DNA of 47,277 nt from an uncultured Ruminococcus sp. (GCA_902790475.1 CADASG010000046.1:1-47277), one strand, 5' to 3'; positions 14,906-26,046 are shown, counted from the stretch's first letter. Notes: a model not told the origin generated them from the sequence alone. A program made the numbers and translations.

Positions 14906-15871
14906 ATGAAAACAAACGACCAGGAAGGCACCATCATGCTTTCCAAGCGCAGAGTAGACGCACAAAAGGGCTGGGAAGAGCTCCAGGATAAGGTCGATTC
15001 CAAGGAGATCCTCACCAGCAAGGTTACCGAGGCTGTAAAGGGCGGCGTTATCGTGCTCTACAACGGCGTAAGAGTATTTATCCCTGCTTCACAGGCAACC
15101 GCTTCCCGTGACGAGAGTCTTGAGGATCTGGTAGGTCAGGAGGTTGATTTCCGCCTGATCGAGGTTTCCCAGCGCGGCAGATACAAGAGAGCTATCGGCT
15201 CCATCCGCAGCGTGCTCAAGGAGCGCAGAGCGGCTCAGCGCGAGGAGTTCTGGAAGAACTGCGAGATCGGCAAACGCTACACAGGCGTTGTCAAGTCTCT
15301 CACCAGCTACGGCGCGTTTGTTGATTTGGGCGGCGTGTTCGGCATGATCCACATTTCCGAGCTGTCATGGACCCACATCAAGCATCCCTCCGAGGTCGTC
15401 AACGTAGGCGACACCGTAGAGGTTTACGTAAAGGATATCAACGAGGAAACCAAGAAGATTTCACTCGGCTTCAAGAATGCAGACGACAATCCCTGGGAGA
15501 TCCTCAAGAGAGATTATCCCGAGGGCAAGGTCGTTAAGGCTACTATCGTCGGCTTGACCACCTTCGGCGCGTTCGCCAATATCATTCCCGGTATCGACGG
15601 TCTGATCCACATTTCTCAGATCGCAAACAAGAGGATCGACAAGCCTGCCGATGTTCTCAGCGTAGGCGATGAGGTTGACGTTAAGATCACCGCTATCGAC
15701 TTTGAGAAGAAGCGCGTAAGTCTTTCCATGAGAGCACTTCTTCCCGAGGATGAGCAGGCTCCCGTAAAGGCTGCTGTTCCCGCAGAGGAGCCCGATGAGG
15801 CAGCTCCCGCAGCTGAGGCTGTTGAAGAAGCAGTTCAGGAAGCAGCTGAGGCTGTAGAAGAAGCAGAATAA
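14906..15871 (+). CDS. Ribosomal protein S1-like, truncated at its N-terminus
   Basis: The 321-residue stretch holds the end of one S1 domain, three full S1 domains (about 25-95, 110-180 and 195-265; GVVKSLTSYGAFVDLGG and ATIVGLTTFGAFANIIPG are typical) and an acidic Ala/Glu tail. Homologues carry four S1 domains, usually fused behind IspH. Upstream in the same frame the DNA still reads TGFVPVSELSGDPSVKPEDV (about 14815-14874), the second half of S1 domain 1, but there is no ATG, GTG or TTG before 14906, and the ribosome site there is poor. So either the fusion was broken by a deletion near 14807, or the assembly has an error. The protein would bind mRNA or stabilise ribosome-mRNA contacts. 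Confidence 0.75.
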   Translation: MKTNDQEGTIMLSKRRVDAQKGWEELQDKVDSKEILTSKVTEAVKGGVIVLYNGVRVFIPASQATASRDESLEDLVGQEVDFRLIEVSQRGRYKRAIGSIRSVLKERRAAQREEFWKNCEIGKRYTGVVKSLTSYGAFVDLGGVFGMIHISELSWTHIKHPSEVVNVGDTVEVYVKDINEETKKISLGFKNADDNPWEILKRDYPEGKVVKATIVGLTTFGAFANIIPGIDGLIHISQIANKRIDKPADVLSVGDEVDVKITAIDFEKKRVSLSMRALLPEDEQAPVKAAVPAEEPDEAAPAAEAVEEAVQEAAEAVEEAE

Positions 15872-15888
15872 TCAACAAAACATAAGCA

Positions 15889-15916
15889 AAGGCTGTCTTG
15901 TATAAGACAGCCTTTT
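15889..15916 (+). terminator. Intrinsic terminator after the S1 gene
   Basis: A perfect 11-bp stem AAGGCTGTCTT / AAGACAGCCTT (15889-15899 and 15904-15914) with a GTAT loop and TTTT. It closes the cmk-plsC-ispH-S1 unit. Confidence 0.9.
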
Positions 15917-15926
15917 GTGTTATAAT
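15898..15926 (+). promoter_or_regulatory. Candidate extended -10 promoter for the HD-domain gene
   Basis: TTGTAT (15898-15903) and TATAAT (15921-15926) are 17 bp apart and the -10 carries the TGT extension. It overlaps the terminator hairpin. MITE copy 3 lies between it and the gene. Confidence 0.55.
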
Positions 15927-15934
15927 AATATCAA

Positions 15935-16052
15935 GGCAACACCGCACAATTCAAGGCGCACGGCTTGCTTGAATCTTATTCCGTCAGCTTGCCCAAAAAA
16001 TCTCGGCAAGGCGACAGCCTTACCTCAATTTCCTGAATTATGCGGTATTGCC
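15935..16052 (-). mobile_element. MITE-like element, copy 3
   Basis: The 118-bp core has GGCAACACCGCACAATTCA at one end and the inverted TGAATTATGCGGTATTGCC at the other, flanked on both sides by TCAA (15931-15934 and 16053-16056), a 4-bp target duplication. Relative to copies 2 and 4 it lacks the internal AATCTTACTGCGCAATCC block and carries a different block (CTTATTCCGTCAGCTTGCC). It ends 25 bp before the HD-gene ATG. Confidence 0.85.
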
Positions 16053-16077
16053 TCAAATCTATAATGGGAGTGATATC

Positions 16078-18635
<2,558 letters not shown>

Positions 18636-18647
18636 TAACCGTATAAG

Positions 18648-18680
18648 ACAGACAACGCTTTCGGGCGCTGTCTGTTTTTT
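18648..18680 (+). terminator. Intrinsic terminator after ligA
   Basis: Stem ACAGACA / TGTCTGT (18648-18654 and 18669-18675), one mismatch, then CGC / GCG closing a TTTCGG loop, followed by a run of T. Confidence 0.85.
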
Positions 18681-18710
18681 GTTCTAAAGCTTGTCACCTT
18701 CGCATATATC
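18681..18710 (+). promoter_or_regulatory. Weak candidate sigma-E-type promoter for spoIIIA
   Basis: CATATATC (18703-18710) partly matches a sigma-E -10 (CATACAnT). GTTCTAAA lies 14 bp upstream, the right spacing but a poor -35. The spoIIIA operon is sigma-E-dependent in Bacillus, which is why I looked here; the sequence match alone is not convincing. Confidence 0.25.
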
Positions 18711-18740
18711 TTTAATAAACCGAAAAACGGAGGAATCTGA

Positions 18741-19685
18741 ATGGACAAAATGACTGACGAACAAAGACTGCTTCAGGCTGCGGAATGTCTCAGTCCGCCG
18801 CTGTATGAGTTGATACTGCGCCACTCGCGCACGCTGTCAGACGACGCGCGTGAGATTCGGCTTAGGCTCAATCAGCCGGTGTCGGTGGCAGGCGCGAAGG
18901 GCGCATCGTTTTTTACCCGTGGAGGAGATTTGACGAATGAATATTCATCGGACAGCCGCTGCTGTTCACGCCGCGAGCTTGACGAGACCTTTCAGCGCAT
19001 GTGCTCCTACTCGGTGTACGCAAGACAGCGCGAGCTCAATCAGGGCTTTCTGACGCTTAAAGGAGGTCACCGCGCAGGGGTCAGCGGCACTGCCGTAACG
19101 GAACTGGGTCAGGTGGTGAACGTGCGGCAAATTACCTCTGTGAGCATCCGTGTGGCGCGTGAGCTGCCGAACTGCGCGGACAGCCTGCTGAAAAGCATCG
19201 ACTGCACGCGAGGACTGCTGATCGCCGGCGCGCCGTGCAGCGGCAAGACGACTTTGCTGCGCGATATAGCAAGACAAATTTCTTTAAAAGAAAATTTAAA
19301 GGTTTCGGTGATAGACGAGCGCGGCGAGCTGGCTGCAAAATCCGGCGGTGAACCGCAAAATGATTTGGGACTATGCGACGTTTTTGACGGCTATCCCAAG
19401 TCCGTAGGTATCGGACAGGCGGTTCGCACTATGTCGCCCGACGTTGTGGTGTGCGACGAGGTAGGCACGGCTGAGGACGTCAGAGCCCTCATGCTGTGCG
19501 CAAGAAGCGGCGTTGCAGTCATTGCGAGCGTACACGCCGGCAGCAGGGAAGACCTGCTCCGTCAGCCGAGACTGCGCAGCGCGTTGAGCACGGGAGTTTT
19601 TCCCGCTGTGGCGCTGCTAAGCGGAAGAAGCCGCGCCGGAGAGACGGCGGCTTTGTGGAAGGACGGCGAGCTGCTTGCCGCTTAA
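18741..19685 (+). CDS. spoIIIAA: Stage III sporulation protein AA (secretion-type ATPase)
   Basis: The 314-residue cytoplasmic ATPase powers or assembles the mother-cell SpoIIIA channel. The Walker A is GAPCSGKTT (about 160-168), followed by VIDERGELA and the Walker B-like VVVCDEVGT. It is related to type II/IV secretion ATPases. ACGGAGGA lies before the ATG. It is the first gene of the complete spoIIIAA-AH operon, and its end overlaps spoIIIAB by 11 bp. Confidence 0.96.
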   Translation: MDKMTDEQRLLQAAECLSPPLYELILRHSRTLSDDAREIRLRLNQPVSVAGAKGASFFTRGGDLTNEYSSDSRCCSRRELDETFQRMCSYSVYARQRELNQGFLTLKGGHRAGVSGTAVTELGQVVNVRQITSVSIRVARELPNCADSLLKSIDCTRGLLIAGAPCSGKTTLLRDIARQISLKENLKVSVIDERGELAAKSGGEPQNDLGLCDVFDGYPKSVGIGQAVRTMSPDVVVCDEVGTAEDVRALMLCARSGVAVIASVHAGSREDLLRQPRLRSALSTGVFPAVALLSGRSRAGETAALWKDGELLAA

Positions 19686-20169
19686 GCTCATAGCCTGTGC
19701 AGCGGCGGCGCTGTCGGGACTTGTGATCGGTCTGAGCAAGGCCGTAACGCTGTACCGCCGCCGCGACTGTCTCCGCGATTTGGAGCTGTTCGTTCAAACG
19801 CTTGCGACCTGCCTGCGATATCAGAGCGAGGAGTTGTTTGAAAGCGTTGCAAGGGCGGCTGAAAATACCTGCCTTTATCCGCTGACGCCTCCCGAAACGA
19901 CCGTTTCCTTTGAAGCATGGTGGCAGGAGATCACCGAACGGCTGTGCAGGGAAAACAGCCTTCAAAATTCCGATAAAGAATTATTGCTATCCTTTGGCTC
20001 GCCGCTCGGCGCGACCGATTTGGAGGGTCAGCTCAGTCACCTTGCGCTTTACCGTGAGCTGCTGAAAAAACAGCTTGACGGGGCTGAACGCGATATCACC
20101 GAAAAATCACGGCTCTACCGCACCCTCGGGTTGTTCGGCGGAGCCTGCGCGGCGATAATGCTGCTGTAG
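19675..20169 (+). CDS. spoIIIAB: Stage III sporulation protein AB
   Basis: The 164-residue protein has an N-terminal hydrophobic segment (LIACAAAALSGLVIGLS), a helical middle (LELFVQTLATCLRYQSEELFE is family-typical) and a C-terminal hydrophobic segment (LGLFGGACAAIMLL), the GspF-like layout of SpoIIIAB. The likely start is TTG at 19675, inside spoIIIAA, with AAGGACGGCGAG upstream. It is a membrane component of the forespore-feeding complex. Confidence 0.92.
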   Translation: MPLKLIACAAAALSGLVIGLSKAVTLYRRRDCLRDLELFVQTLATCLRYQSEELFESVARAAENTCLYPLTPPETTVSFEAWWQEITERLCRENSLQNSDKELLLSFGSPLGATDLEGQLSHLALYRELLKKQLDGAERDITEKSRLYRTLGLFGGACAAIMLL

Positions 20170-20183
20170 TAACGGAGTGTAAA

Positions 20184-20378
20184 ATGGATGTAGAATTGAT
20201 TTTTAAAATCGCGGCGGTGGGTATCATTGTGGCTGTGCTCTGTCAGCTGCTCATTCGCAGCGGAAGAGAGGAACAGGCAATGCTGACCTCGCTTGCCGGG
20301 CTGATCGTGGTGCTGGGGCTGATCATCACGCAAATCAGTTCGCTGTTCGCCACCATCAAGCGGCTTTTCGGGTTTTAA
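20184..20378 (+). CDS. spoIIIAC: Stage III sporulation protein AC
   Basis: This 64-residue protein consists of two membrane segments joined by a short loop containing RSGREEQAML, the conserved SpoIIIAC shape. Its TAA shares one base with the spoIIIAD ATG (TAATG). Together with AD it forms the small integral-membrane part of the channel. Confidence 0.94.
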   Translation: MDVELIFKIAAVGIIVAVLCQLLIRSGREEQAMLTSLAGLIVVLGLIITQISSLFATIKRLFGF

Positions 20379-20767
20379 TGAGTATCGTAGCGTTGGGCGC
20401 ACTCGCCGTTGCTTCCGTCACGGCAATGCTTTTTCTGCGCCCGAGAAACGCCGAGATCGCGCTGCTGCTGGGAATGGCTGCGTCGGCGGTTATACTGACT
20501 GCTCTGCTCGGCAGTGCAGGAGCCGTGACCGAACAGGTGCAAAGGTTCATGACAGCGGCAGGAGTGGAGAAGCGCTATTTGCTGATATTGCTTAAATCGG
20601 TGGGGATCTGTCTGGTGACGGAATTTGCGGTCAATACCTGCAAGGACGCCGGAAGCGCTGCGCTTGCAGGGAACGTCTCTCTTGCGGGCAAGCTTATGGC
20701 GACGGTCACGGCGCTGCCGCTGTACACGGACATCATGAACACCGTGCTGGGACTGATGAAGAACTGA
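20378..20767 (+). CDS. spoIIIAD: Stage III sporulation protein AD
   Basis: The 129-residue integral membrane protein has three to four hydrophobic segments and the family motif YLLILLKSVGICLVTEFAV with a following CKDAGSAALA. It sits between AC and AE, the fixed order. Confidence 0.94.
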   Translation: MSIVALGALAVASVTAMLFLRPRNAEIALLLGMAASAVILTALLGSAGAVTEQVQRFMTAAGVEKRYLLILLKSVGICLVTEFAVNTCKDAGSAALAGNVSLAGKLMATVTALPLYTDIMNTVLGLMKN

Positions 20768-20778
20768 GGAAGTGAAAT

Positions 20779-21882
20779 GTGAAAAAGCTGACAATCATTC
20801 TGATTTGCGCCCTGATGTTCAGCATGTCGTGGCTGACCGCTTCCGCACAGGAGGTCGATCTGTCGGGGATATACAAAAGCCTGAGCGACGAGGCGCGCCA
20901 AAGTCTGAGCGATATCGGCGCGTCCTCCGCCGATCCGAATACGCTGCAGAGCATCACGCCCGATAAGCTGTTCGGCAGGATCGGCGACCTCGCCGTAGAG
21001 CAGGCGCAAAAGCCTCTGCGCGCGCTGGTACATATCACGGCGGCGCTGTTGATTTGCGCGATGCTCGGAGCGTATAAAAACAGCCTTTCGCCCGAGACGG
21101 GAGGTATCCCGGGCGCGGCGTCGGCGCTGTGTATCTGCTGCGCGGTAGTAACGCCTGCTCTGCAGCTGATAGAACAGGCGCAGGGCGTGATAACATCTGC
21201 GGCAAATCTTATGCTCGCCTATGTGCCGGTCATGGCGGCGCTGCTTGCGGCAGGCGGCAGCGTTTCGGGGGCAGGCGCTTACTGCGCGTCCGTGCTTGCC
21301 GCAGGAGAGGGGGTCAACCGCCTGTGCGGAGGGGTGCTCGTACCCTTCCTAAACATGTTTTTGGGTATAAGCGTTGTGGCAGGCGTGACTCCCGACCTCA
21401 GTCTCGGCGGACTGTGCGCCGTGATCTCAAAGGCTTTCAAATGGCTTCTGGGGTTCTCGATGGCGGTGTTTACCTCGGTCACGGGTATGCGGCGGCTGCT
21501 GTCCGATTCGCTGGACACGGTGGGAGGCAGGGCAGTGAAGTTCGCCGTCAGCTCCTTTGTGCCGGTGGTCGGCAGCGCCCTTGCCGACGCGTACAATACC
21601 GTGCAGGGCAGCGTGGGTTTGCTCAAATCAGGCGTGGGAGTTTTTGTGATATTGGCGGTGGCGTTCACCTTTTTGCCTGTACTGCTAAGGGTGATGCTTT
21701 GGTCGGCGGCGTTGTGGGCAGGAAAAACAACGGCGGAAATGCTTGGAGTTCCGCAGGCGGCGCGTCTGCTCGACAGCCTTGCGGCAGTGTTTTCGTCGCT
21801 TACGGCGCTGCTGCTTTGTGTGGGAGCGGTGTTCATCATTTCGACCGCCGTGGTGCTCACGGTCAGGAACGGCGCGGCATGA
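20779..21882 (+). CDS. spoIIIAE: Stage III sporulation protein AE
   Basis: The 367-residue polytopic membrane protein has an N-terminal signal or anchor (ending TASAQE), then seven or so membrane segments; YVPVMAALLAAGG and SSFVPVVGSALADAYNTVQG are characteristic. GTG at 20779 is the start, with GAGGAAGTG upstream. Its TGA overlaps the spoIIIAF ATG (ATGA). Confidence 0.95.
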   Translation: MKKLTIILICALMFSMSWLTASAQEVDLSGIYKSLSDEARQSLSDIGASSADPNTLQSITPDKLFGRIGDLAVEQAQKPLRALVHITAALLICAMLGAYKNSLSPETGGIPGAASALCICCAVVTPALQLIEQAQGVITSAANLMLAYVPVMAALLAAGGSVSGAGAYCASVLAAGEGVNRLCGGVLVPFLNMFLGISVVAGVTPDLSLGGLCAVISKAFKWLLGFSMAVFTSVTGMRRLLSDSLDTVGGRAVKFAVSSFVPVVGSALADAYNTVQGSVGLLKSGVGVFVILAVAFTFLPVLLRVMLWSAALWAGKTTAEMLGVPQAARLLDSLAAVFSSLTALLLCVGAVFIISTAVVLTVRNGAA

Positions 21883-22352
21883 GCGGCTTTTATTCGGCGG
21901 CGGTAACAGTGTGCGCGGCAGGGCTGTGCTGTGCGCTGCTGTCGGTGTTCGTGAGCGACCAAAGCCTAAAGCGCGTGCTCAGCCTTTGCATGGGAGCCTT
22001 TTTGGTATGTTCGCTGATAGTGCCTGTGAAAAACGCTGTCGGCGGTCTGCGAACGGAGCTTGAAGATATCCCGTCCTCCGCGTTTTCAGCCGCTACCGCA
22101 GACGAGTCGACCGAGCGCCGCGTGATCGGGCAGGCAGAGCAAAACCTTGCGAATACTCTCAGGGATTTGCTGACGCAAAACGGGATAAGCATAAACGACT
22201 GCGCGGTCAGTCTGAAAAAAACAGAGGAAAACAGCATAATCATCGGCGAGGTATGCATATACATTGGTGAAGAAGCCTCGGGGCGCGTCGGTGAGATCAA
22301 GCGGCTCACCGCCGAACATTTCGGGAAAACCGCACAGGTAATAACGGAGTAA
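21879..22352 (+). CDS. spoIIIAF: Stage III sporulation protein AF
   Basis: The 157-residue protein has two N-terminal membrane segments (about 4-22 and 32-50) and a soluble C-terminal domain with a ring-building-motif-like fold in known homologues. The start at 21879 gives 157 residues, normal for the family; the much longer in-frame reading upstream overlaps spoIIIAE in another frame and is discarded. Confidence 0.92.
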   Translation: MSGFYSAAVTVCAAGLCCALLSVFVSDQSLKRVLSLCMGAFLVCSLIVPVKNAVGGLRTELEDIPSSAFSAATADESTERRVIGQAEQNLANTLRDLLTQNGISINDCAVSLKKTEENSIIIGEVCIYIGEEASGRVGEIKRLTAEHFGKTAQVITE

Positions 22353-22355
22353 ACG

Positions 22356-22799
22356 ATGAACGTCAACATTCAGGAAAAGCTAAACGAATGGCTGAAAAAT
22401 GAAAAGCTGCGCAGGGGAGTCGTCGCGGCAGGGATCATCGCCGCAGCGCTGATGGTGTTTACAAATTTGGCAGCGCCGAACTCCGGGGAAGGAAGGGAAA
22501 CGGACTTTGCGGTGAGCGAATACTGCGACAAAACAGAAGGCGACCTGGAGCGGATGCTTGCAAACATCCGCGGGGCAGGAAAGACCAAGGTGCTGTTGAC
22601 AATGGAAAACAGCGTAGAGCGCGTATATCTGTCCGACAGCGCCACAAAAACCAAGGAGGTTCAGCCGCGCGTCAGGGGCGTGCTGGTGGTTTGCGAGGGC
22701 GGCGACGACCCCGTGGTGGCGGAGCGCGTCACCGAGGCGGTTTGCAAGTCGCTGGGCGTCAGCACGGCAAAAGTATGTGTTACAAAATTATCAGAATAA
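22356..22799 (+). CDS. spoIIIAG: Stage III sporulation protein AG
   Basis: The 147-residue protein has one N-terminal membrane segment (about 21-40) and a soluble domain with the motif IRGAGKTKVLLTMENSVERVY and VRGVLVVCEGG. In Bacillus this domain builds a large ring in the intermembrane space. It begins 3 nt after spoIIIAF. Confidence 0.95.
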   Translation: MNVNIQEKLNEWLKNEKLRRGVVAAGIIAAALMVFTNLAAPNSGEGRETDFAVSEYCDKTEGDLERMLANIRGAGKTKVLLTMENSVERVYLSDSATKTKEVQPRVRGVLVVCEGGDDPVVAERVTEAVCKSLGVSTAKVCVTKLSE

Positions 22800-22813
22800 A
22801 GGTCGGTTGGTTC

Positions 22814-23356
22814 ATGAAATTTCAAAAGAAGCATATCATTTCGGCGGCGCTGGTGTTGGCTCTTGGCGCGGCGGTCTACGTCAATTGGCAGTTCGGCGCT
22901 GAGGGACAGCGAAAGTCGGCAAAGGAGCTGGGCGCGGCGTCTTATGTCAACGCCACAGTCGGCGCGACGGCAGACGAGGCGGTAAGCGCCGCTGCTCTCA
23001 GCGACGAGCAGCGCGGTTACTTTGCCGCCGAACGCACAAAACGCCAAAAGGCGCAGGATAGGGTGATCGAGGGAGCTAATGAAACGCTCAACTCCGAAAA
23101 CGTGCCCGAGGATAAGCAAACCGAGGCGCAAAAAAGCGTGGCTCAGACGCTCAAAAACTTCACCGTGCAGGACAGCATCGAGAGCATAATCAAGGCAAAG
23201 GGCTTTTCCGAGTGCCTGTGCTATATCAGCGACATGGGCGTGACGGTCATCGTACCGAGCTCCGAGCTGAACGACACAGCCGCACTGCTCATAGACGATG
23301 CGGTGACCTCTCACTATCAGGTGAGCTACGACAAAATCTCCATAGTCGGCGCTTAG
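22814..23356 (+). CDS. spoIIIAH: Stage III sporulation protein AH
   Basis: The 180-residue protein has an N-terminal membrane segment (IISAALVLALGAAVYVNW), a charged helical linker and a C-terminal YscJ/FliF-like domain that contacts SpoIIQ from the forespore in Bacillus. The start at 22814 follows AAAGGTCGG; a longer in-frame reading starts inside spoIIIAG and is rejected. SpoIIQ itself is not in the window. Confidence 0.94.
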   Translation: MKFQKKHIISAALVLALGAAVYVNWQFGAEGQRKSAKELGAASYVNATVGATADEAVSAAALSDEQRGYFAAERTKRQKAQDRVIEGANETLNSENVPEDKQTEAQKSVAQTLKNFTVQDSIESIIKAKGFSECLCYISDMGVTVIVPSSELNDTAALLIDDAVTSHYQVSYDKISIVGA

Positions 23357-23361
23357 CGCGT

Positions 23362-23398
23362 AAAAAGACAGGTTTGAAAAGAACAAACCTGTCTTTTT
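23362..23398 (+). terminator. Strong terminator of the spoIIIA operon
   Basis: A perfect 15-bp stem AAAAAGACAGGTTTG / CAAACCTGTCTTTTT (23362-23376 and 23384-23398) with a 7-nt loop; the T-run is part of the right arm. Confidence 0.95.
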
Positions 23399-23460
23399 AT
23401 GCTTATTGCATCCGTGAGCATTTTCTTTTTGTTATCAATATGATTATTTTGCGAAAAGTG

Positions 23461-23489
23461 TTGATTTTAAACAACGGTTGTGCTAATAT
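23461..23489 (+). promoter_or_regulatory. Promoter of the LRR-Fn3 gene
   Basis: TTGATT (23461-23466) and TAATAT (23484-23489) are 17 bp apart, with TG one base ahead of the -10. The leader to the ATG at 23565 is about 70 nt. Confidence 0.7.
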
Positions 23490-23564
23490 ACTTTAGGCGT
23501 TTGAAAAAATGTCAACTTAATAAGTAAGACAAACAAATATGAAATCAATTAGGAGTGAAAGCAA

Positions 23565-25832
23565 ATGAAAATGAAAAGGGTTTTTTCCGTGTTGCTGTCC
23601 GCGCTCATTGTCAGCGCGTCGGTAACGGCTCTGCCGCTTTCGGCAGGCGCGGCAAGTGTTGAACAGGGTGTTGTTGATTCGGTCGGTTTTCCAACGTGGT
23701 ACGATGGCTTTGAAATTGACATTATCAATGATGATGAAGCGATCTTGTATAGATACACATACGACAATACGAATATAACCATACCCGAAAGGATCTATGA
23801 CCGCAAAATAATCGAAATAGCAGACTACGCTTTTAAGGATAACAAAACTGTTGAAAGGATCACGATCCCGAATACCGTAAAAAGAATAGGCACTGAAGCG
23901 TTCAGAGGATGCGAGAGCTTGAAAAAGGTCGATATGCCTTCAACGTTATCTGAGCTCGGCGATTATGCTTTTTATGGCTGTTCCGAGCTTAACGATGTGG
24001 TGATCCCCAACGGTGTGGAATCACTTGGGGAGTGCGCCGTTGCCAATTGCACTGCTTTGGATAACGTGGTTTTGCCCGATACTTTAAAGAAAATTGATTT
24101 ATTCGCTTTTGCGGGCTGCACTGAGCTTGAAAGCATTGTTTTTCCGCGTAATGTAGAAACGATAGGCATAGACGCTTTCACAGGCTGCCCGTCACTGAAA
24201 AACGTTACGCTGAACGAGGGACTCACAGAAATCGGCGGAGCGGCTTTTAACCATAACAACGGTATCAAAAGCATTAACCTCCCCTCAACGCTCAAAAGAA
24301 TCGATGAATTTGCTTTTGAAGACTGTAAAAATCTTGAAAGCGTAACGGGCGGCGCTGCGCTTACTCAGATAGGTTCAGACGCGTTCAAAAACACAAAATG
24401 GGAGAACAATTTAAATAATACCAAGGGAAAGGCAACCTATCTCGGTAAATGCCTTTGCAAATATGTTCCGACAGACAGCCAGTTAAACGGCTTCAACTAT
24501 AGAGTCAAGGACGGAACGACCTGTGTTTATAACAACGCTATCGCAAATGCCGAGTTTCTGAACGCGGTCATTATTCCCACCTCCGTAAAATTTATCGGCA
24601 GGGACGCTTTCTGCAAGGACAAAAATAATGTCAATATCAGCGACATCTACTATATGGGTACTCAAGATCAGTGGAATTCGATCAGCAGAGTAGTGTGGCC
24701 GTATGACCCCAATTATTATCTCGATAACGTTACCAAGCATTACGACTACGGTCACAGTGTAGCCGCACCCAAGCTTACTTCCCTGTCAAACGTAAACGGC
24801 GGCGTTAAGGTCAGCTGGAACGCTGTTGACGGAGCGTCAAAATATAAGGTATTCCGCAAGACCGACGGTACCAACTGGACTGCGCTGAAAACCGTTACAA
24901 CAACTTCCTATACTGACAAAACTGTTGTTTCCGGCACAAGATATTACTACACTGTAAGATGCGTTTCACCGATAGACAGCAGTACCTACATCAGCAGCTA
25001 CAACACAGCCGGACTGAAAAAGACCTATTTCGACGCTCCTGCTCTTAAAAAGGCTACAAACGGCAAGAGCGGCGTAAACGTTACATGGGAAGCTGTTGAC
25101 GGAGCGTCAAAATACAAGGTGATCCGCAAGACCGATTCCACCTCATGGAAAGCTATCGGTTACTCCACCTCGACCTCCTATACCGATAAGACCGCTGTTT
25201 CGGGTGAGACCTATTACTACAGCGTAAGATGCGTCGATCCTGCAAATAACGCCTCAATAAGCTCCATTGAAGAGCCCGGACTTAAAAAGACCTTTATCGC
25301 AGCTCCCGTTCTTTCCAAGATCGTAAACAGCTATAAAGGCGTGCAGATCAATTGGCAAGCTTCCGACGGCGCCGAGAAATACAGAGTGTACCGCCTCAAT
25401 GATGAAGGAAAGTGGGTAAAGCTTGCCGATACCACCGCTGTAAGCTATATAGACAGAACTGCGGAATCCGGCAAAACATACACTTATACCGTAAAGTGCG
25501 TTAATAAGGAAGGTACTGCTGCGGTAAGTGCGTTTGACACCACCGGCAAGAAAATCAAGTTCATCGCAGCTCCCGTAATCTCATCCATTACCAAAACGTC
25601 AAAAAGCATCACCATTAAGTGGAACAAGCCCGAAGGCTCAACCAATCACTACAAGATTTATTGGAAGAACGAAAGCGGAAACTGGACACCCATCGCAACT
25701 ACCAACACAACGTCCTTCACCGACTATGATGTTGAAGCAGGCACTAAATACACCTACACCGTCAGAGTTATTTCCGCAGACGAAAAAACCAACCTGAGCG
25801 GATATAACGCCGGAAAATCGATCACATTCTAA
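23565..25832 (+). CDS. Secreted BspA-like leucine-rich-repeat protein with four Fn3-like domains
   Basis: The 755-residue protein has a signal peptide (about 1-29, ending SAGA). LRR_5-type repeats run about 65-290 (units such as RITIPNTVKRIGTEAFRGC). A spacer follows, then four fibronectin III-like domains begin near 400, 489, 578 and 667 (VNGGVKVSWNAVDGASKYKV and near repeats). It has no dockerin, LPXTG or obvious anchor, so it is probably secreted or loosely cell-bound. BspA-like repeats often mediate adhesion, but the ligand is unknown. TTAGGAGTG precedes the ATG. It is a single-gene unit between promoter and terminator. The first two Fn3 domains share identical DNA stretches, such as GCTGTTGACGGAGCGTCAAA. 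Confidence 0.87.
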   Translation: MKMKRVFSVLLSALIVSASVTALPLSAGAASVEQGVVDSVGFPTWYDGFEIDIINDDEAILYRYTYDNTNITIPERIYDRKIIEIADYAFKDNKTVERITIPNTVKRIGTEAFRGCESLKKVDMPSTLSELGDYAFYGCSELNDVVIPNGVESLGECAVANCTALDNVVLPDTLKKIDLFAFAGCTELESIVFPRNVETIGIDAFTGCPSLKNVTLNEGLTEIGGAAFNHNNGIKSINLPSTLKRIDEFAFEDCKNLESVTGGAALTQIGSDAFKNTKWENNLNNTKGKATYLGKCLCKYVPTDSQLNGFNYRVKDGTTCVYNNAIANAEFLNAVIIPTSVKFIGRDAFCKDKNNVNISDIYYMGTQDQWNSISRVVWPYDPNYYLDNVTKHYDYGHSVAAPKLTSLSNVNGGVKVSWNAVDGASKYKVFRKTDGTNWTALKTVTTTSYTDKTVVSGTRYYYTVRCVSPIDSSTYISSYNTAGLKKTYFDAPALKKATNGKSGVNVTWEAVDGASKYKVIRKTDSTSWKAIGYSTSTSYTDKTAVSGETYYYSVRCVDPANNASISSIEEPGLKKTFIAAPVLSKIVNSYKGVQINWQASDGAEKYRVYRLNDEGKWVKLADTTAVSYIDRTAESGKTYTYTVKCVNKEGTAAVSAFDTTGKKIKFIAAPVISSITKTSKSITIKWNKPEGSTNHYKIYWKNESGNWTPIATTNTTSFTDYDVEAGTKYTYTVRVISADEKTNLSGYNAGKSITF

Positions 25833-25853
25833 TTCTATAACCCATTATCAACG

Positions 25854-25892
25854 GGGTCGGCTCATTTTTACTTTTGAGCCGGCTCTTTTTTT
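25854..25892 (+). terminator. Intrinsic terminator after the LRR-Fn3 gene
   Basis: An 11-bp stem with two G-T pairs, GGGTCGGCTCA-type left arm (25854-25864) and TGAGCCGGCTC right arm (25875-25885), is followed by seven T. Confidence 0.88.
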
Positions 25893-25893
25893 G

Positions 25894-25908
25894 GTGCGGT
25901 GCTGCCTT
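25894..25908. repeat. Remnant of a MITE end abutting copy 4
   Basis: GTGCGGTGCTGCCTT matches the right end of the element family (GTGCGGTGTTGCCTT) with one difference. It lies directly against copy 4, sharing the TTAA flank, so an older element end was probably the target of the later insertion. Confidence 0.55.
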
Positions 25909-25910
25909 AA

Positions 25911-26046
25911 GGCAATACCGCATAATTCAGGTGTGCGGATTGCGCAGTAAGATTTTTCGTCAGGTTGCACAAATAAATTGAGGTAAGGCTGTCGCCTTGC
26001 CGAGAGATTCAAGCAAGCCGTGCGCCTTGAATTGTGCGGTGTTGCC
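25911..26046 (+). mobile_element. MITE-like element, copy 4 (longest)
   Basis: The 136-bp core has both terminal inverted repeats and TTAA on each side (25907-25910 and 26047-26050). Compared with copy 2 it keeps an extra ATTCAAGCAAGCCGTGC segment, which is also found in copy 3, so it may be nearest to the ancestral form. It lies about 110 bp before aroB. Confidence 0.88.

Noticed and set aside
21129-21878. Upstream extension of spoIIIAF overlapping spoIIIAE
   Set aside because: The extra residues are an out-of-frame reading of spoIIIAE; ATG 21879 gives the normal protein.
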